Part shown: positions 33,220-42,709 of the stretch, in pieces | Numbering within the stretch: position 1 is the first letter of the stretch | Layout of the letters: every line of letters begins with the position of its first letter | Origin: Actinophytocola oryzae | GTDB lineage: Bacteria > Actinomycetota > Actinomycetes > Mycobacteriales > Pseudonocardiaceae | NCBI RefSeq assembly: GCF_004364325.1 | Contig: NZ_SOCP01000002.1 | Location: 434,001-498,000, forward strand | Direction: 5' to 3' | Length of the DNA: 64,000 nucleotides | Notes under the pieces: generated by a model | Told to the model about the DNA's origin: nothing | Databases searched by the model: none | Seen by the model: only the letters and a program-made list of their open reading frames with translations | Translations under genes and position numbers: made by a program

Positions 33220-34863
33220 TCAGTGCGTGCAGACGAAGCTCGCGGCGCTGTCCGGATCGCCTGAGCGATACCGGGGCCAGCCGGGATAGGCGCAGAGCGG
33301 ACGAGTACGGTCGTGGGTCGTGTCGGTGACGACCGGGTTCCCCGGTGACTGTCCACTCTCGACCCAGTGCTCGAGTGCGGTGAGCGAGTCCCAGCTCGCG
33401 GCGAACGCCGGGGTGCCGAAGTTCGCGTGGTTCGCGCCGGGCACGAGGTAGTACCGCATGAACGCGTGGGTCGTCCGCGGACCCAGCACGGCCCGGACCC
33501 GCTCGTAGTAGTCGTTCGTCGAGCGGTGGGAGACCAGTTCGTCCGCCGCGCCGTGGAGCAGGATCAGTTTGCCGCCCGCGCGTGCGAAGGGCCGCAGGTC
33601 CGCGTCGTTGCGGTCCTCGATCGTGGACAGGTAGCTGATCCGGCCGAGCCATCTCCCCGGCTGGCGGGGATCCACGGTCAGCGAGTTGTGGTCGGGGTCC
33701 CGGGTGAGGAAGTACTTCACCCACTGGTCCCAGTACTGCATGCCGTAGCCGCTCGTCACCGGCATGGGATTCGCGGGTGCGGTGGTGCCGAACCCGAGGA
33801 ACGGGGTCCTCATGTCCGCCCCGGACAGGAACGGGAAACCCGGGTACTGCGTCTCGCCGCTCGCGATCCGGTACGGCCACCTGAACGGCGTCGACATGGC
33901 GATCACGCCCCCGATCTGCGCGTCCGACAGGCACGTGGGGCCCGTGTCGGCACCGCCGGGACAGCGCAGCGTGTGCGGGTCGAAGCGACAGCCGCGCTCG
34001 TCCGAGACGACGTCGTCCCTGACCCCGTCCAGGCCGTCGCACGCACTGACGGCGCTCTCGTAGAGGAGGGTTTGCTTCTCGGGACCGGGAAAGGCGCCGG
34101 GACGGGACAGGATCTGGCTCAGGTAACCCAGATCCAGGATCTCGGCGAGGTTGTTCCAGGCGGGATAGCCGGAGATCACGCCGTCGAACGCACTCGGCCA
34201 TCGCTGCGCGACGACCAGTGCCTCGCGACCGCCGGTCGAGCCGCCCGCGAAGTACACCTCGGCGGGGTCCGTCCCGTAGGCGCGCCGGACCAGGAACAGG
34301 CTCGCGTCGCGGGTCTTCTTCAGCGCGTCGCCCGCGGCGAAGTTGTGCACCGCCTCGTCGTTCACGCCGAACGACCCGTCCAGTGACGGCGGCGCGGTCG
34401 GGCTCTGCTGGTGACCGGAGTCGCCGGCGAACGTCGCGTAGTGCCGGGCCAACGGGGTCGGTTTGTCCGCCGGTCCGAACGGCACATTCGCCGTCAGGTC
34501 GGGGATGGTGCCGTTGTAGCCGCCGCCACCGAACATCAGCGCCTCGCGGTTCCAGTCGTACGGCAGGGCGACGCGCATCCTGATGTCGGGCGCGGACTGG
34601 TCGACGGGGAAGATGTCGGCGTCGACCTGGCAGTACGTGATCGTCTCGCCGCTGATGACGCTGGTCACGACCGAGGTCGACGTCACGCGCCCGCCCGTTG
34701 TCGGCAGGCTCATGACCGACGCCGGGATTCCCAGCTGTGCCAGCCCCGCGCACTCCGGCGCCGCCGGGTGGCTGGCCGTCGCGGTCGCGGGTCCGGCGCC
34801 GAAGGCCGTGCCTGTCACCAGAACCGCGGCCAGCACGGCGAACCGACGCATCTTCGTGGACAT
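33220..34863 (-). CDS. Secreted tannase/feruloyl esterase family hydrolase
   Basis: A 547-residue secreted esterase. After a signal peptide (hydrophobic run ending near AFGAGPATA) comes the tannase fold: GGGGYNGTIPD, GDSGHQ, then FAGGSTGGREALV with the nucleophilic Ser and, near the C-terminus, PGANHANFG with the catalytic His. Cys residues flank these blocks, as in the CS-D-HC motif of the family. It probably cleaves gallate, ferulate or similar aromatic esters outside the cell. ATG 34863 is chosen for the strong GAGGAGGTGAGG site; a GTG three codons earlier is also in frame. It follows the MHS transporter gene by 13 bases in the same operon, which suggests import of the freed acid. Confidence 0.88.
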   Translation of the reverse strand: MSTKMRRFAVLAAVLVTGTAFGAGPATATASHPAAPECAGLAQLGIPASVMSLPTTGGRVTSTSVVTSVISGETITYCQVDADIFPVDQSAPDIRMRVALPYDWNREALMFGGGGYNGTIPDLTANVPFGPADKPTPLARHYATFAGDSGHQQSPTAPPSLDGSFGVNDEAVHNFAAGDALKKTRDASLFLVRRAYGTDPAEVYFAGGSTGGREALVVAQRWPSAFDGVISGYPAWNNLAEILDLGYLSQILSRPGAFPGPEKQTLLYESAVSACDGLDGVRDDVVSDERGCRFDPHTLRCPGGADTGPTCLSDAQIGGVIAMSTPFRWPYRIASGETQYPGFPFLSGADMRTPFLGFGTTAPANPMPVTSGYGMQYWDQWVKYFLTRDPDHNSLTVDPRQPGRWLGRISYLSTIEDRNDADLRPFARAGGKLILLHGAADELVSHRSTNDYYERVRAVLGPRTTHAFMRYYLVPGANHANFGTPAFAASWDSLTALEHWVESGQSPGNPVVTDTTHDRTRPLCAYPGWPRYRSGDPDSAASFVCTH

Positions 34864-34876
34864 GGTCCTCACCTCC

Positions 34877-36265
34877 TCAGTCGTAGAGGTGCGTGCCGGG
34901 AACCGCCTGCGGGTCGTCGCGGACCTCGGCCGGGTTCGTCTCGGGCAGGAACCACGCGCAGGCGAAGGTGATCAGTCCCATGAGCATGATGTACGCGGCG
35001 ACCGCCATGGTGCTCCCCGTGTTCGCGATGAGTGCCGTCATGAGGAACGGTGTGCCGCCGCTGACGATGATCGCGGAGAGCTGGTAGGCCAGCGACGCAC
35101 CCGAGTAGCGGACGTTGGGTGCGAACAGCTCGCTGAGGAAGCTCGCGATGGGACCGTAGGTGAGGGTCTGGAACACGAAACCCACCACCACGGCGAGGAA
35201 GATCAGCGGCAGCGACGCGGTGTCGACGAGCCCGAAGTACGGGAACGCCCAGACGGCGACGCCCAGGCCACCGATGAGGATCAGCGGCCGACGACCCACC
35301 CTGTCCGAGAGGTGGCCGGACCACGGGATGACCGCGAGCATCGCCACGGAACTCAGCAACACGACCGCGAGCAGGGGATCGCGCTCGAGGCCGAGGGTGT
35401 TGGTGCCGTAGCTCAGAAGCCCGGAGATGCTGACGTAGAAGAGGCTGTTGGTGGCCGAGAGCATCCCGCAGCCGAGGAGGATCGTCACCCACTTGCCGCG
35501 GATGACCTTCGCCAGCGGCGCCCTGACCACCGCACCGTCCGAACGCGACACCTCCCGCTGCAGCTCGCGGAACTCCGGCGTGTCCTCGACCCTCGCCTGG
35601 ATGTAGAGCACCACCGCGAACATGACGATGCTGAACAGGAAGGGAATGCGCCAGCCCCAGCTGAGGAACGCGTCGTCGGGCATCACGCCGCTGGCCGCCA
35701 CGAAGATCAGGTTCGAGATGATCACGGCGACGGGAACGCTGGTCTGGCCGAAGGTTCCGGCGAAGCCACGCCGCTTGGGGCTCGCGGACTCGGTGAGCAG
35801 CAGCACGATGCCGCCCCACTGGCCACCGGTCGCGAGGCCCTGCACGAAGCGCAGGATCACCAGCAGCGTCGGAGCGAGCGCGCCGACGGCCGCCGCGCTC
35901 GGCAGACAGCCGATCAGGAACGTCGCCGCACCCATGACCGCCAGACAGGTGACGACGACCGGCTTGCGCCCGTACTTGTCACCGAAGTGCCCGGCGAGCA
36001 CACCGCCGACCGGACGCGCCACGAAACCCGCCCAGAACGTGCTGAAGGCGAGGAGGGTGCCGGTCAGTGCCGAGGAGTTGGGGAAGAACACCTTGGGGAA
36101 CACCAGGGCGGCCGCGGTGCCGTAGAGGAAGAAGTCGTACCACTCGATCGAGCTGCCGACGAGACCCGCCGCCAGCAGCTTGCGGAAGGCGCGGCGTCGG
36201 GTCGCCCGCAGGTCGGAACCTGTGTGGCCGGACCGTTCTTCTGGCTGAGCGAGCGGGGTTGCCAT
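34877..36265 (-). CDS. MHS-family MFS symporter (aromatic/organic acid uptake)
   Basis: A 462-residue, 12-helix major facilitator of the metabolite:H+ symporter group (ShiA, KgtP, ProP relatives): LVGSSIEWYDFFLYGTAA in helix 1, FVARPVGGVLAGHFGDKYGRK in helix 2/loop, and RFVQGLATGGQWGG. These carry shikimate, dicarboxylates, aromatic acids or betaines. The downstream tannase-family gene and the divergent PucR regulator suggest a plant-derived aromatic acid. MATPLAQP is taken as the start; an in-frame start eight codons upstream is possible. Confidence 0.88.
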   Translation of the reverse strand: MATPLAQPEERSGHTGSDLRATRRRAFRKLLAAGLVGSSIEWYDFFLYGTAAALVFPKVFFPNSSALTGTLLAFSTFWAGFVARPVGGVLAGHFGDKYGRKPVVVTCLAVMGAATFLIGCLPSAAAVGALAPTLLVILRFVQGLATGGQWGGIVLLLTESASPKRRGFAGTFGQTSVPVAVIISNLIFVAASGVMPDDAFLSWGWRIPFLFSIVMFAVVLYIQARVEDTPEFRELQREVSRSDGAVVRAPLAKVIRGKWVTILLGCGMLSATNSLFYVSISGLLSYGTNTLGLERDPLLAVVLLSSVAMLAVIPWSGHLSDRVGRRPLILIGGLGVAVWAFPYFGLVDTASLPLIFLAVVVGFVFQTLTYGPIASFLSELFAPNVRYSGASLAYQLSAIIVSGGTPFLMTALIANTGSTMAVAAYIMLMGLITFACAWFLPETNPAEVRDDPQAVPGTHLYD

Positions 36266-36339
36266 ACATGCCGCCTTCGTCGAGAGCACAGGCAGGTGAT
36301 GACGGTCATGTTAGGGCGCGGTTACGCTGTGATTGAGGT

Positions 36340-36352
36340 GTGCATCACACAC
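36340..36352. promoter_or_regulatory. Candidate operator between MHS and PucR genes
   Basis: GTGTG-CAT-CACAC lies in the 141-base divergent intergenic region, nested in a wider TGTGA...TCACA pair (36330-36351, 12-base spacing). Divergent catabolic operons are commonly controlled from such sites. The binder, possibly the PucR protein itself, is inferred. Confidence 0.4.
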
Positions 36353-36406
36353 GCCTCGGCCTGGTTTGGTGGAGATTTCTGTCATCTGGCACTGGGAGGC
36401 GGCACC

Positions 36407-38188
36407 GTGGCCGGACATCCGGACGGCGAGGCACCGTCGCGTGCCCTTCTGCGCAGGCAGCGCGAGCTGGCGTCGTTGTACGCCACCGCGAAGTCGCTGA
36501 CCGCGCTCGGCGAGCTCGACGAGGTGCTGCAGTCGATCGTCCACCACGCCCACGAACTGATCGGGACGGACTTCACCTACCTGTCCCTGGTCGGCGCGGA
36601 CGGCAAGCTGTCGGCGAAGGCGTCGGAGGGAACGATCTCCGCGTCCTTCCTCACGGCGTCCATCCCGGCCGACGTGGGGCTCGGCGGCAAGGTGCTGGCG
36701 TCCCGGAGCCCGCACTGGGTGAGCGACTACGCCGCCAGCACGCTGATCGACCACGATCCGAGCTTCGACCGGCTCGTGGTCACCGAGGCGCTCGTCGCGC
36801 TTCTCGGTGTCCCACTGGTGATCCGGGGCGAGGTGGTCGGCGCCCTGTTCGCCGCGGACCGCGCCGAGCGCTCCTTCGAACCGGGCGAGATCGCGCTGCT
36901 CAGCGCGTTCGCCGACCACGCGGCGGTCGCCCTCGACAACGCCCGTCTGTACGAGGAGAGCCGGACCGCCCTACAGGAGCTGAGGGTCGCGTACTCGAAG
37001 ATCGAGGAGTACGTGGCCGTCATGGAGCGAGCACAGGCGACCCACGAGGCCCTGACCGGTGTCGTGCTGGAAGGCGGGACACCGGACGACGTCGCCCAGC
37101 TGCTCGCCGACCAGCTGGGCGGCAGCGTCACCCTCCTCGACAGCGGCGGTGCGACCGTCGTCCGGCGGGTCTCGATGTCGAGTCCGTGCCGGACCGAGCC
37201 GCGGCTCGACCTGGTCGACGCGGTCAGGAACGCACACCGCTCCGGCCGCTGCACGACCTCCCTCGACGCCGCGGGAGTCGCCCACAGCGTGGCGTCGATC
37301 CAGGCGGGGGACAGCTGCCTCGGCGCGCTGGCGTGGAGCCGGGAGGCGGTCACGGACCACGGCGACCTGCGGACCCTGGAGCGGGCCACCCACATCGTGG
37401 GGCTGCTCATCCTGAAGGAACGTGCCGTGGCGGAGGCGGGCGAGCGGCTGAGCGGCGAGCTGCTGACCGAGCTGATGGTCGGCAGCCCCGGGATCAGCCC
37501 GACCCAGCGCGCCCGCACCCGGGCACGCAACATCGACGCCGACCGGCTGAACCTGGTCCTCGTCGCGGACTCACCGGCGTTGTCGTCCACCGGACTCTCG
37601 CGCCACCTGCACGACATCGCCCGCGACCACGCCGGACTGGCAGGCGAACACCTCGGCAGGGCAACGATGATCCTGCCCAGTGACGACGACGAGCGGACCG
37701 TCGAGGAGGTCCACCGCCGACTGCGCCGCACGCTCGGAGGTGACGTCCTGGTCGTCGGAGAGCGGGCGGTGAACCACGACTGGGCCCGCGCCTTCTCGCT
37801 GGCGAGCCGCTGCGGCGTCGTGCTTCGTGCGATCGGGCACACCGACCTGGGTGCCACGACGGGCCGGTACGCCCTCTACGCGATGATCTTCGACACCGAC
37901 CGGGGGCGTGAGCTGGACCGTTTCGTCGCCGACTCCATCGGTCCGCTCCTCGACCACGACCAGCGCCGCGGCACCGACCTCGTCGACACCCTCGGTGCCT
38001 ACTACGCCCATCACGCCAACGTCGCGGCGACCGCCAGGGCGTTGCACGTGCACGTCAACACGCTGCTCAAGCGACTGGACCGCGCCAGCGGCGTGCTCGG
38101 CGTCGACTGCCGCCAGGACGACGATCTGGAGCTGCGGCTGGGACTGCGGCTGCACCAGCTGCGGGCGATCACCGCCGCCCCGTCGTGA
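36407..38188 (+). CDS. GAF-domain PucR/CdaR-type transcription regulator
   Basis: A 593-residue regulator. A GAF domain fills about residues 15-190 (ELASLYATAKSLTALGELDEVLQ, ADVGLGGKVLASRSPHWVSDY, LLGVPLVIRGEVVGALFAADR). A PucR-like middle follows, and the C-terminal HTH_30 helix-turn-helix is HHANVAATARALHVHVNTLLKRLDRA. Such proteins sense small aromatic or purine ligands. GTG 36407 has GGAGGC at proper spacing; the frame is open far upstream but runs antisense to the transporter gene. It is divergent from the MHS/tannase operon, which it probably controls, and overlaps the acyl-CoA ligase gene tail-to-tail by 20 bases. Confidence 0.87.
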   Translation: MAGHPDGEAPSRALLRRQRELASLYATAKSLTALGELDEVLQSIVHHAHELIGTDFTYLSLVGADGKLSAKASEGTISASFLTASIPADVGLGGKVLASRSPHWVSDYAASTLIDHDPSFDRLVVTEALVALLGVPLVIRGEVVGALFAADRAERSFEPGEIALLSAFADHAAVALDNARLYEESRTALQELRVAYSKIEEYVAVMERAQATHEALTGVVLEGGTPDDVAQLLADQLGGSVTLLDSGGATVVRRVSMSSPCRTEPRLDLVDAVRNAHRSGRCTTSLDAAGVAHSVASIQAGDSCLGALAWSREAVTDHGDLRTLERATHIVGLLILKERAVAEAGERLSGELLTELMVGSPGISPTQRARTRARNIDADRLNLVLVADSPALSSTGLSRHLHDIARDHAGLAGEHLGRATMILPSDDDERTVEEVHRRLRRTLGGDVLVVGERAVNHDWARAFSLASRCGVVLRAIGHTDLGATTGRYALYAMIFDTDRGRELDRFVADSIGPLLDHDQRRGTDLVDTLGAYYAHHANVAATARALHVHVNTLLKRLDRASGVLGVDCRQDDDLELRLGLRLHQLRAITAAPS

Positions 38189-39788
38189 CGGAGTCCCGCA
38201 GGGCGGCCTTGGAGAGTTTGCCGGTGCCCGTCTTGGGCAGGGCGGGCACGAAGACGACCTCGTCGGGCAGCCACCACGTGGCGACCATCGGCGTGAGGTG
38301 GCGCAGCAGGTCGTCGGCCGTGGTGGTGCTGCCGTCACGCAGGACGACGTAGGCGACGGGGCGTTCGGCCCACCGGGGGTCCGGCCGCCCGATCACGGCG
38401 ACCTCGACGACGTCGGGGTGCGAGGCGATGGCGCCCTCGAGCTCGACCGAGGAGATCCACTCGCCACCGGACTTGATCAGGTCCTTGAGCCGGTCCACGA
38501 TCCGCAGGTAGCCCTCGGCGTCGATGGTGGCGAGGTCGCCGGTGCGCAACCAGCCGTCGTCGGTGAAGCTGCCGCGGCTGTCCACGTGGAAGTAGCCACT
38601 CGCCACCCAGGGGCCGGCCACCTGCAGCTCGCCGACGGAGTGGCCGTCGCGGGCCAGCTCCCCACCGGTGTCGACGTCGACGACCCGGAGGTTCACGAGC
38701 GGCAGGGGCTGGCCCTGGGCGGCCCGCACGGCGACCTGTTCTGTCGGGATCGCGTCGTGGTGCTGGGTGCGGGTGCCGCCGATGGTGCCGACGGGGCTGA
38801 TCTCGGTCATCCCCCAGGAGTGGGTGATGGGGACGCCGATCGTGGTGCGGTAGGTCTCGGACAGTGCCGAGGGGACGGCGGAGCCGCCGCCGAGCAGGAA
38901 GCGGGTGGCGCGGAGATCATGGTCCCGCAGCTGGGGAACGAGGCTCGTCCACACCGTGGGCACGGCACCGGCGACGGTCACCCGTTCGGCTGCCATCAGG
39001 CGCAGCAGGTGACCGGGCTCCGAGGACCTGCCGGGAAGGACCAGTGCGGCGCCGGCCATCATCGCGCCGTAGGGGAGACCCCAGGCGTTGGCGTGGAACA
39101 TGGGGACGATCGGCATGACGACATCGGTCTCGGTGAGTCCGATGAGGCCGGCGGCGAGGGTGCCCAGGGTGTGCAGGACTGTCGAGCGGTGGCTGTAGAG
39201 CACGCCTTTGGGTGGTCCGGTCGTTCCGGAGGTGTAGCAGAGACCGGAGGCCAGGTTCTCGTCTGCCAGGGTGAAGGTGTCCTCGAAGGAGCCGGTGAAG
39301 GGATCGGCGCTCGCGACCAGCTCGTCGTAGTCGAGGATGCGGGAATCTTCCGGGAGCGCGGTGTCGCTGTCGTCGGGTAGCACCACCCAGTGTCGTACCA
39401 GGGGCAGTCGGTCGACGCTGGGCCAGATCCGGGGGAGCAGGCCGCGGTCGACGAACACCACGTCGTCCTCGGCGTGGTTGACGATGTACTCAAGGTGTTC
39501 GGCGGAGAGCCGGATGTTGACCGAGTGCAGGACCCGTTTGGTGGCCGGGACCGCGAGGTACAGCTCGAGGTGGCGTCGGGTGTTGGCGGCGAACGTGGCG
39601 ACACGAGCGCCGACCGGGACGCCGAGGTCTGCCAGCGCGGTGGCCAGCCGCCGGGCGTTGCCTGCGACGTCGGCGTAGGTGGAGCGCTCGGTGCCTGCCG
39701 TGGAGACGTGCTTGTGCGCGAAGAGCCGCTCGGCACGCTCCAGGACGTGCGCGATGGTGAGCGGCCGTGGCTGCATCAGTCCGTCCAT
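38169..39788 (-). CDS. Acyl-CoA ligase (AMP-forming)
   Basis: A 539-residue ANL-superfamily ligase: YTSGTTGPPKGVLYSH, GMTEISP, WLRTGDLATID and PKTGTGKLSK with the catalytic Lys. NIRL and MFHANAWGLPY are usual in the medium/long-chain acyl-CoA synthetase branch, which also includes phenylpropanoid and cinnamate ligases. It may activate the acid taken up by the MHS transporter (inference from proximity), or act in general fatty acid use. It overlaps the PucR gene at the 3' end. GAGGGG precedes the ATG. Confidence 0.88.
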   Translation of the reverse strand: MDGLMQPRPLTIAHVLERAERLFAHKHVSTAGTERSTYADVAGNARRLATALADLGVPVGARVATFAANTRRHLELYLAVPATKRVLHSVNIRLSAEHLEYIVNHAEDDVVFVDRGLLPRIWPSVDRLPLVRHWVVLPDDSDTALPEDSRILDYDELVASADPFTGSFEDTFTLADENLASGLCYTSGTTGPPKGVLYSHRSTVLHTLGTLAAGLIGLTETDVVMPIVPMFHANAWGLPYGAMMAGAALVLPGRSSEPGHLLRLMAAERVTVAGAVPTVWTSLVPQLRDHDLRATRFLLGGGSAVPSALSETYRTTIGVPITHSWGMTEISPVGTIGGTRTQHHDAIPTEQVAVRAAQGQPLPLVNLRVVDVDTGGELARDGHSVGELQVAGPWVASGYFHVDSRGSFTDDGWLRTGDLATIDAEGYLRIVDRLKDLIKSGGEWISSVELEGAIASHPDVVEVAVIGRPDPRWAERPVAYVVLRDGSTTTADDLLRHLTPMVATWWLPDEVVFVPALPKTGTGKLSKAALRDSVTTGRR

Positions 39789-39938
39789 GACGCCCCTCAG
39801 AGTCCCTCGGCACGGTGTCCGTTGCGTGCGTGGAGGTCACTCTAAGTGAGACCCTGGGAGGGGAAGAGGTGAGAACCGTCCACTCATCCACCCGCCACGG
39901 CAGTGGTTCCTGACACGCCGAACGACGCCAGGAGCGGG

Positions 39939-42680
39939 TCAGCTGACGACGTCGTCGCGGAGTTGCCTACGACTGGTCATTCCCAGCTTGAGGAAGATGT
40001 TGCTCAGGTGGTACTCGACGGTCTTCGTGGTGATGTAGAGCTCCGCGGCGATTTCGCGGTTGGTGTGGTTCAGCCGGACCAGGTGGGCGATCTGGTTCTC
40101 ACGCGGCGACAGACCCCGAGCGTAGGGGGAGACCGGCGCTTCTTTGAGCGAGTTCGGTGCGCACCGGTCGATGATCTGCCGAGTACGGCACTGGAACGGG
40201 CCTGCGCCGAGGCCGGCGAACCGGGCGAGTGCTGTGGTGAGGTACGGGAGTGCCGCCCGCGCGTTGCCTGCGTCGGCGAGGCGCCTGCCGTAGTCGGCTT
40301 CCAGCTGGGCCTGGAAGAAGCTGTGTCGTGGTGATCGTTCGGCGAGGTCGGCGATCTGGTCCTCGATCCGGCGCGAGGCGCCGCTGCCCGACAACGCCGC
40401 ATCGAGGCGGACGATGGTGGGACGCAGGTAGTCCACTTCCGCCGCCAGGATCCGTAGCGCGGTCAGGTGCTCGGCTCCCTCGGCGTGGTGGCCGGTCGCG
40501 ATCAGCGCCTCGACCAGAAGCGGTCGCCACCACAGGGCCCACCACGTGTGGGCGGTGGGTTCCGCTTCGTAGCGCAGCTTTCGCAGTGCTGTCAGCATCT
40601 TCGCCGGCTCACCTCGGGCCTGGTGCACGACGGCTTCGGCGATCACCGCGTAGCGGGTGTCCTGCGGACTCGCGACGCGGTTGGCGTGGGCCCAGGCCGT
40701 GTCGACGTGGTCGGTGGCGGTTCGCCACTGTCCTCGGCCCGCCGGGACCAGGCAGGCGACCATGTGCCGCAGCACACGATGGTGTGGCTGCTCGTCAGGA
40801 TCCGCCAGCGACAGTGCCTGGTCGACCAGGATCGAGGCGTCGTCCCAGTCACCCCGCACGTAGTGCAGGGCCGCGAGGTACGAGAGTGGAGTCGTACCGC
40901 CCATGTTGTGATGTCCGGCGCGGCACATCGCGATCGCCGCACGGAGGTCGACTTCGGCGGCAACGAGGTCACCCAGCATGGTACGGACGGCACCGCGGCA
41001 GACCAGCGAGTCCAGCTGTTCGGGCGGCACGTCGACGGCTTCGGTCGGGAGGTGGGCAAGCTCGGCCAGCCCACTTTCCATGCCGTTGGTCCGACAGGTG
41101 GCCACGGTCCGGAAGACGGTGACGAAATCGGCCAGTCGAACCGGAAGGCCGCCATGGCTTTCCGCGAGCCGGGCGGCCTCGACGGCTTCCGCCGCGGCTC
41201 CGGACCAGACCGCGGTTCCGGCCAGACCGGCCGCGGCGACGGCGCAGATCCAGTCGGCGTTGTCACCCGGCCGATCGAGGGCCGCCGACAGGTGCCGCTT
41301 TGCCTCGACCCGGTCACCCGTGGCGAAGAGGGCGACGAGTCCCAGCGTCAGCGACCGCAGCGCGGAGTCGGCGCAGCCGGTGATGTCCGGTAGTGCGGCC
41401 AACGCCGTGTTCCTGTTGGGGCCGAACACCGTCTGGACCCACGACAGGAGGAGTCTTCTCTCGTAGTCGGCGCGGTTGACGGACAGGTCGGCTGCCCACC
41501 GAAGGTAGCGCGCGGCCAGCATGTGCTGAGCGGCCCCGCCGGCGTCGCGGGCCGCGAGCTCGAGATCGGTCGCGAGAGCCGGGTCCGCGCTCATCGTCGC
41601 CGCCACGCGATGGGTCCACCGGGTGACCGGATCGACGATCCGCGCGGCCCTCAGGTGCAACCTGCCGCGCCGCTCGAGTGGGATGACCTCGTAGATGGCG
41701 TTCCGGTACAGGCTGTGGGTGACGTTGAGGAGGCCGATCGGAGTCTGTGACGTCCAGCCGAGCAGACCGGTGCCGATCGCCGGTCCGACAGCGGTGGCGG
41801 CATCGGGGATTCCCGCCACCTGGGCGGCGCGCGCCGGCGGGCTCGGCTCGTCGAGCACCGCCAAAGCCTCGAGCAGAAGCCGAGGCGGCTCCGCAAGCCG
41901 GTGCAGTGTGGAGCGGACGGCCGCGACGATGGATCTCGGCGCGGGCAGCCGCGGGTGCTCGCCGCAGAGGACCGTCGTCGGCAGCTCCTGCAGCAGGGTG
42001 CCGAGATGCAGCGGGTTTCCGCCTGCGTGAACGCGGATCCGCTCGGCGGCAGCCGGCGGCAGCTCGTGGCCCCGGACCGCCAGGGACAGCGCACCGACAT
42101 CGGGTCCAGTCAGTCCCGCCAGCTCGATGACGACCGCGTCGGTGCAGCTCCGCTTCAACTGGTGGAGCGGGCTGTCCGGGTCGTCCACTTCCCGGGTACG
42201 GCTGACCAGGACAGTGAGGACCTGGTCAGCCCAGATGCGCCGCAGCACGAAAGCCAACGCCTGCGCCGACGGTGTGTCGATCCACTGGGTGTCGTCGACC
42301 AACATCGCGACCGGGCCGACCAACTGTTCCGCACCGAGGAGCGCCAGTATCTCAGCGCCGACGGCGAACGGGCTGGTTCCCGAGGGCACCGGCCTGGACA
42401 GCAGCGGAAGCCCACGCAGTATCGACGGTTCGACTCGGCGCACGATCTGCTCGACGACACCGAACTCGAGAACGGACTCCGCCTCGGCCGCCGTCGCGTC
42501 GAGCACGGTGAGTTGTGGCCGGTCCACCGAGTGGAGGGCATGTCGAGCGAAGGTCGTCTTTCCGATTCCCGGCTCGCCGTGGATCCACACCGTTCTTGGC
42601 GAACCGCCGGCTACCGTGTCGATGATCTCGGCCATGCGGGCGAGTTCGGTACGCCGTCCGACGAAGTGATGTCGACACAC
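39939..42680 (-). CDS. LAL-family LuxR regulator
   Basis: A 913-residue large ATP-binding LuxR regulator. FVGRRTEL opens the AAA domain, GEPGIGKTTFARHA is Walker A and MLVDDTQW is Walker B. The long middle is helical. The C-terminal HTH reads LSPRENQIAHLV, TNREIAAELYITTKTVEYHLSNIF. The GTG start is 29 bases after the LuxR gene at 42710, so the two form an operon. The adjacent divergent gene encodes a secreted SGNH hydrolase, a possible target. It differs clearly from the LAL protein encoded at 24507. Confidence 0.9.
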   Translation of the reverse strand: MCRHHFVGRRTELARMAEIIDTVAGGSPRTVWIHGEPGIGKTTFARHALHSVDRPQLTVLDATAAEAESVLEFGVVEQIVRRVEPSILRGLPLLSRPVPSGTSPFAVGAEILALLGAEQLVGPVAMLVDDTQWIDTPSAQALAFVLRRIWADQVLTVLVSRTREVDDPDSPLHQLKRSCTDAVVIELAGLTGPDVGALSLAVRGHELPPAAAERIRVHAGGNPLHLGTLLQELPTTVLCGEHPRLPAPRSIVAAVRSTLHRLAEPPRLLLEALAVLDEPSPPARAAQVAGIPDAATAVGPAIGTGLLGWTSQTPIGLLNVTHSLYRNAIYEVIPLERRGRLHLRAARIVDPVTRWTHRVAATMSADPALATDLELAARDAGGAAQHMLAARYLRWAADLSVNRADYERRLLLSWVQTVFGPNRNTALAALPDITGCADSALRSLTLGLVALFATGDRVEAKRHLSAALDRPGDNADWICAVAAAGLAGTAVWSGAAAEAVEAARLAESHGGLPVRLADFVTVFRTVATCRTNGMESGLAELAHLPTEAVDVPPEQLDSLVCRGAVRTMLGDLVAAEVDLRAAIAMCRAGHHNMGGTTPLSYLAALHYVRGDWDDASILVDQALSLADPDEQPHHRVLRHMVACLVPAGRGQWRTATDHVDTAWAHANRVASPQDTRYAVIAEAVVHQARGEPAKMLTALRKLRYEAEPTAHTWWALWWRPLLVEALIATGHHAEGAEHLTALRILAAEVDYLRPTIVRLDAALSGSGASRRIEDQIADLAERSPRHSFFQAQLEADYGRRLADAGNARAALPYLTTALARFAGLGAGPFQCRTRQIIDRCAPNSLKEAPVSPYARGLSPRENQIAHLVRLNHTNREIAAELYITTKTVEYHLSNIFLKLGMTSRRQLRDDVVS

Positions 42681-42709
42681 GTCAGTCGCCTAACTCCTGG
42701 TTCGGACGG

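Noticed and set aside
34583..36406. Extension of the PucR reading frame 600 codons upstream
   Set aside because: It runs antisense to the MHS and tannase genes; the GTG at 36407 with GGAGGC is a normal start.
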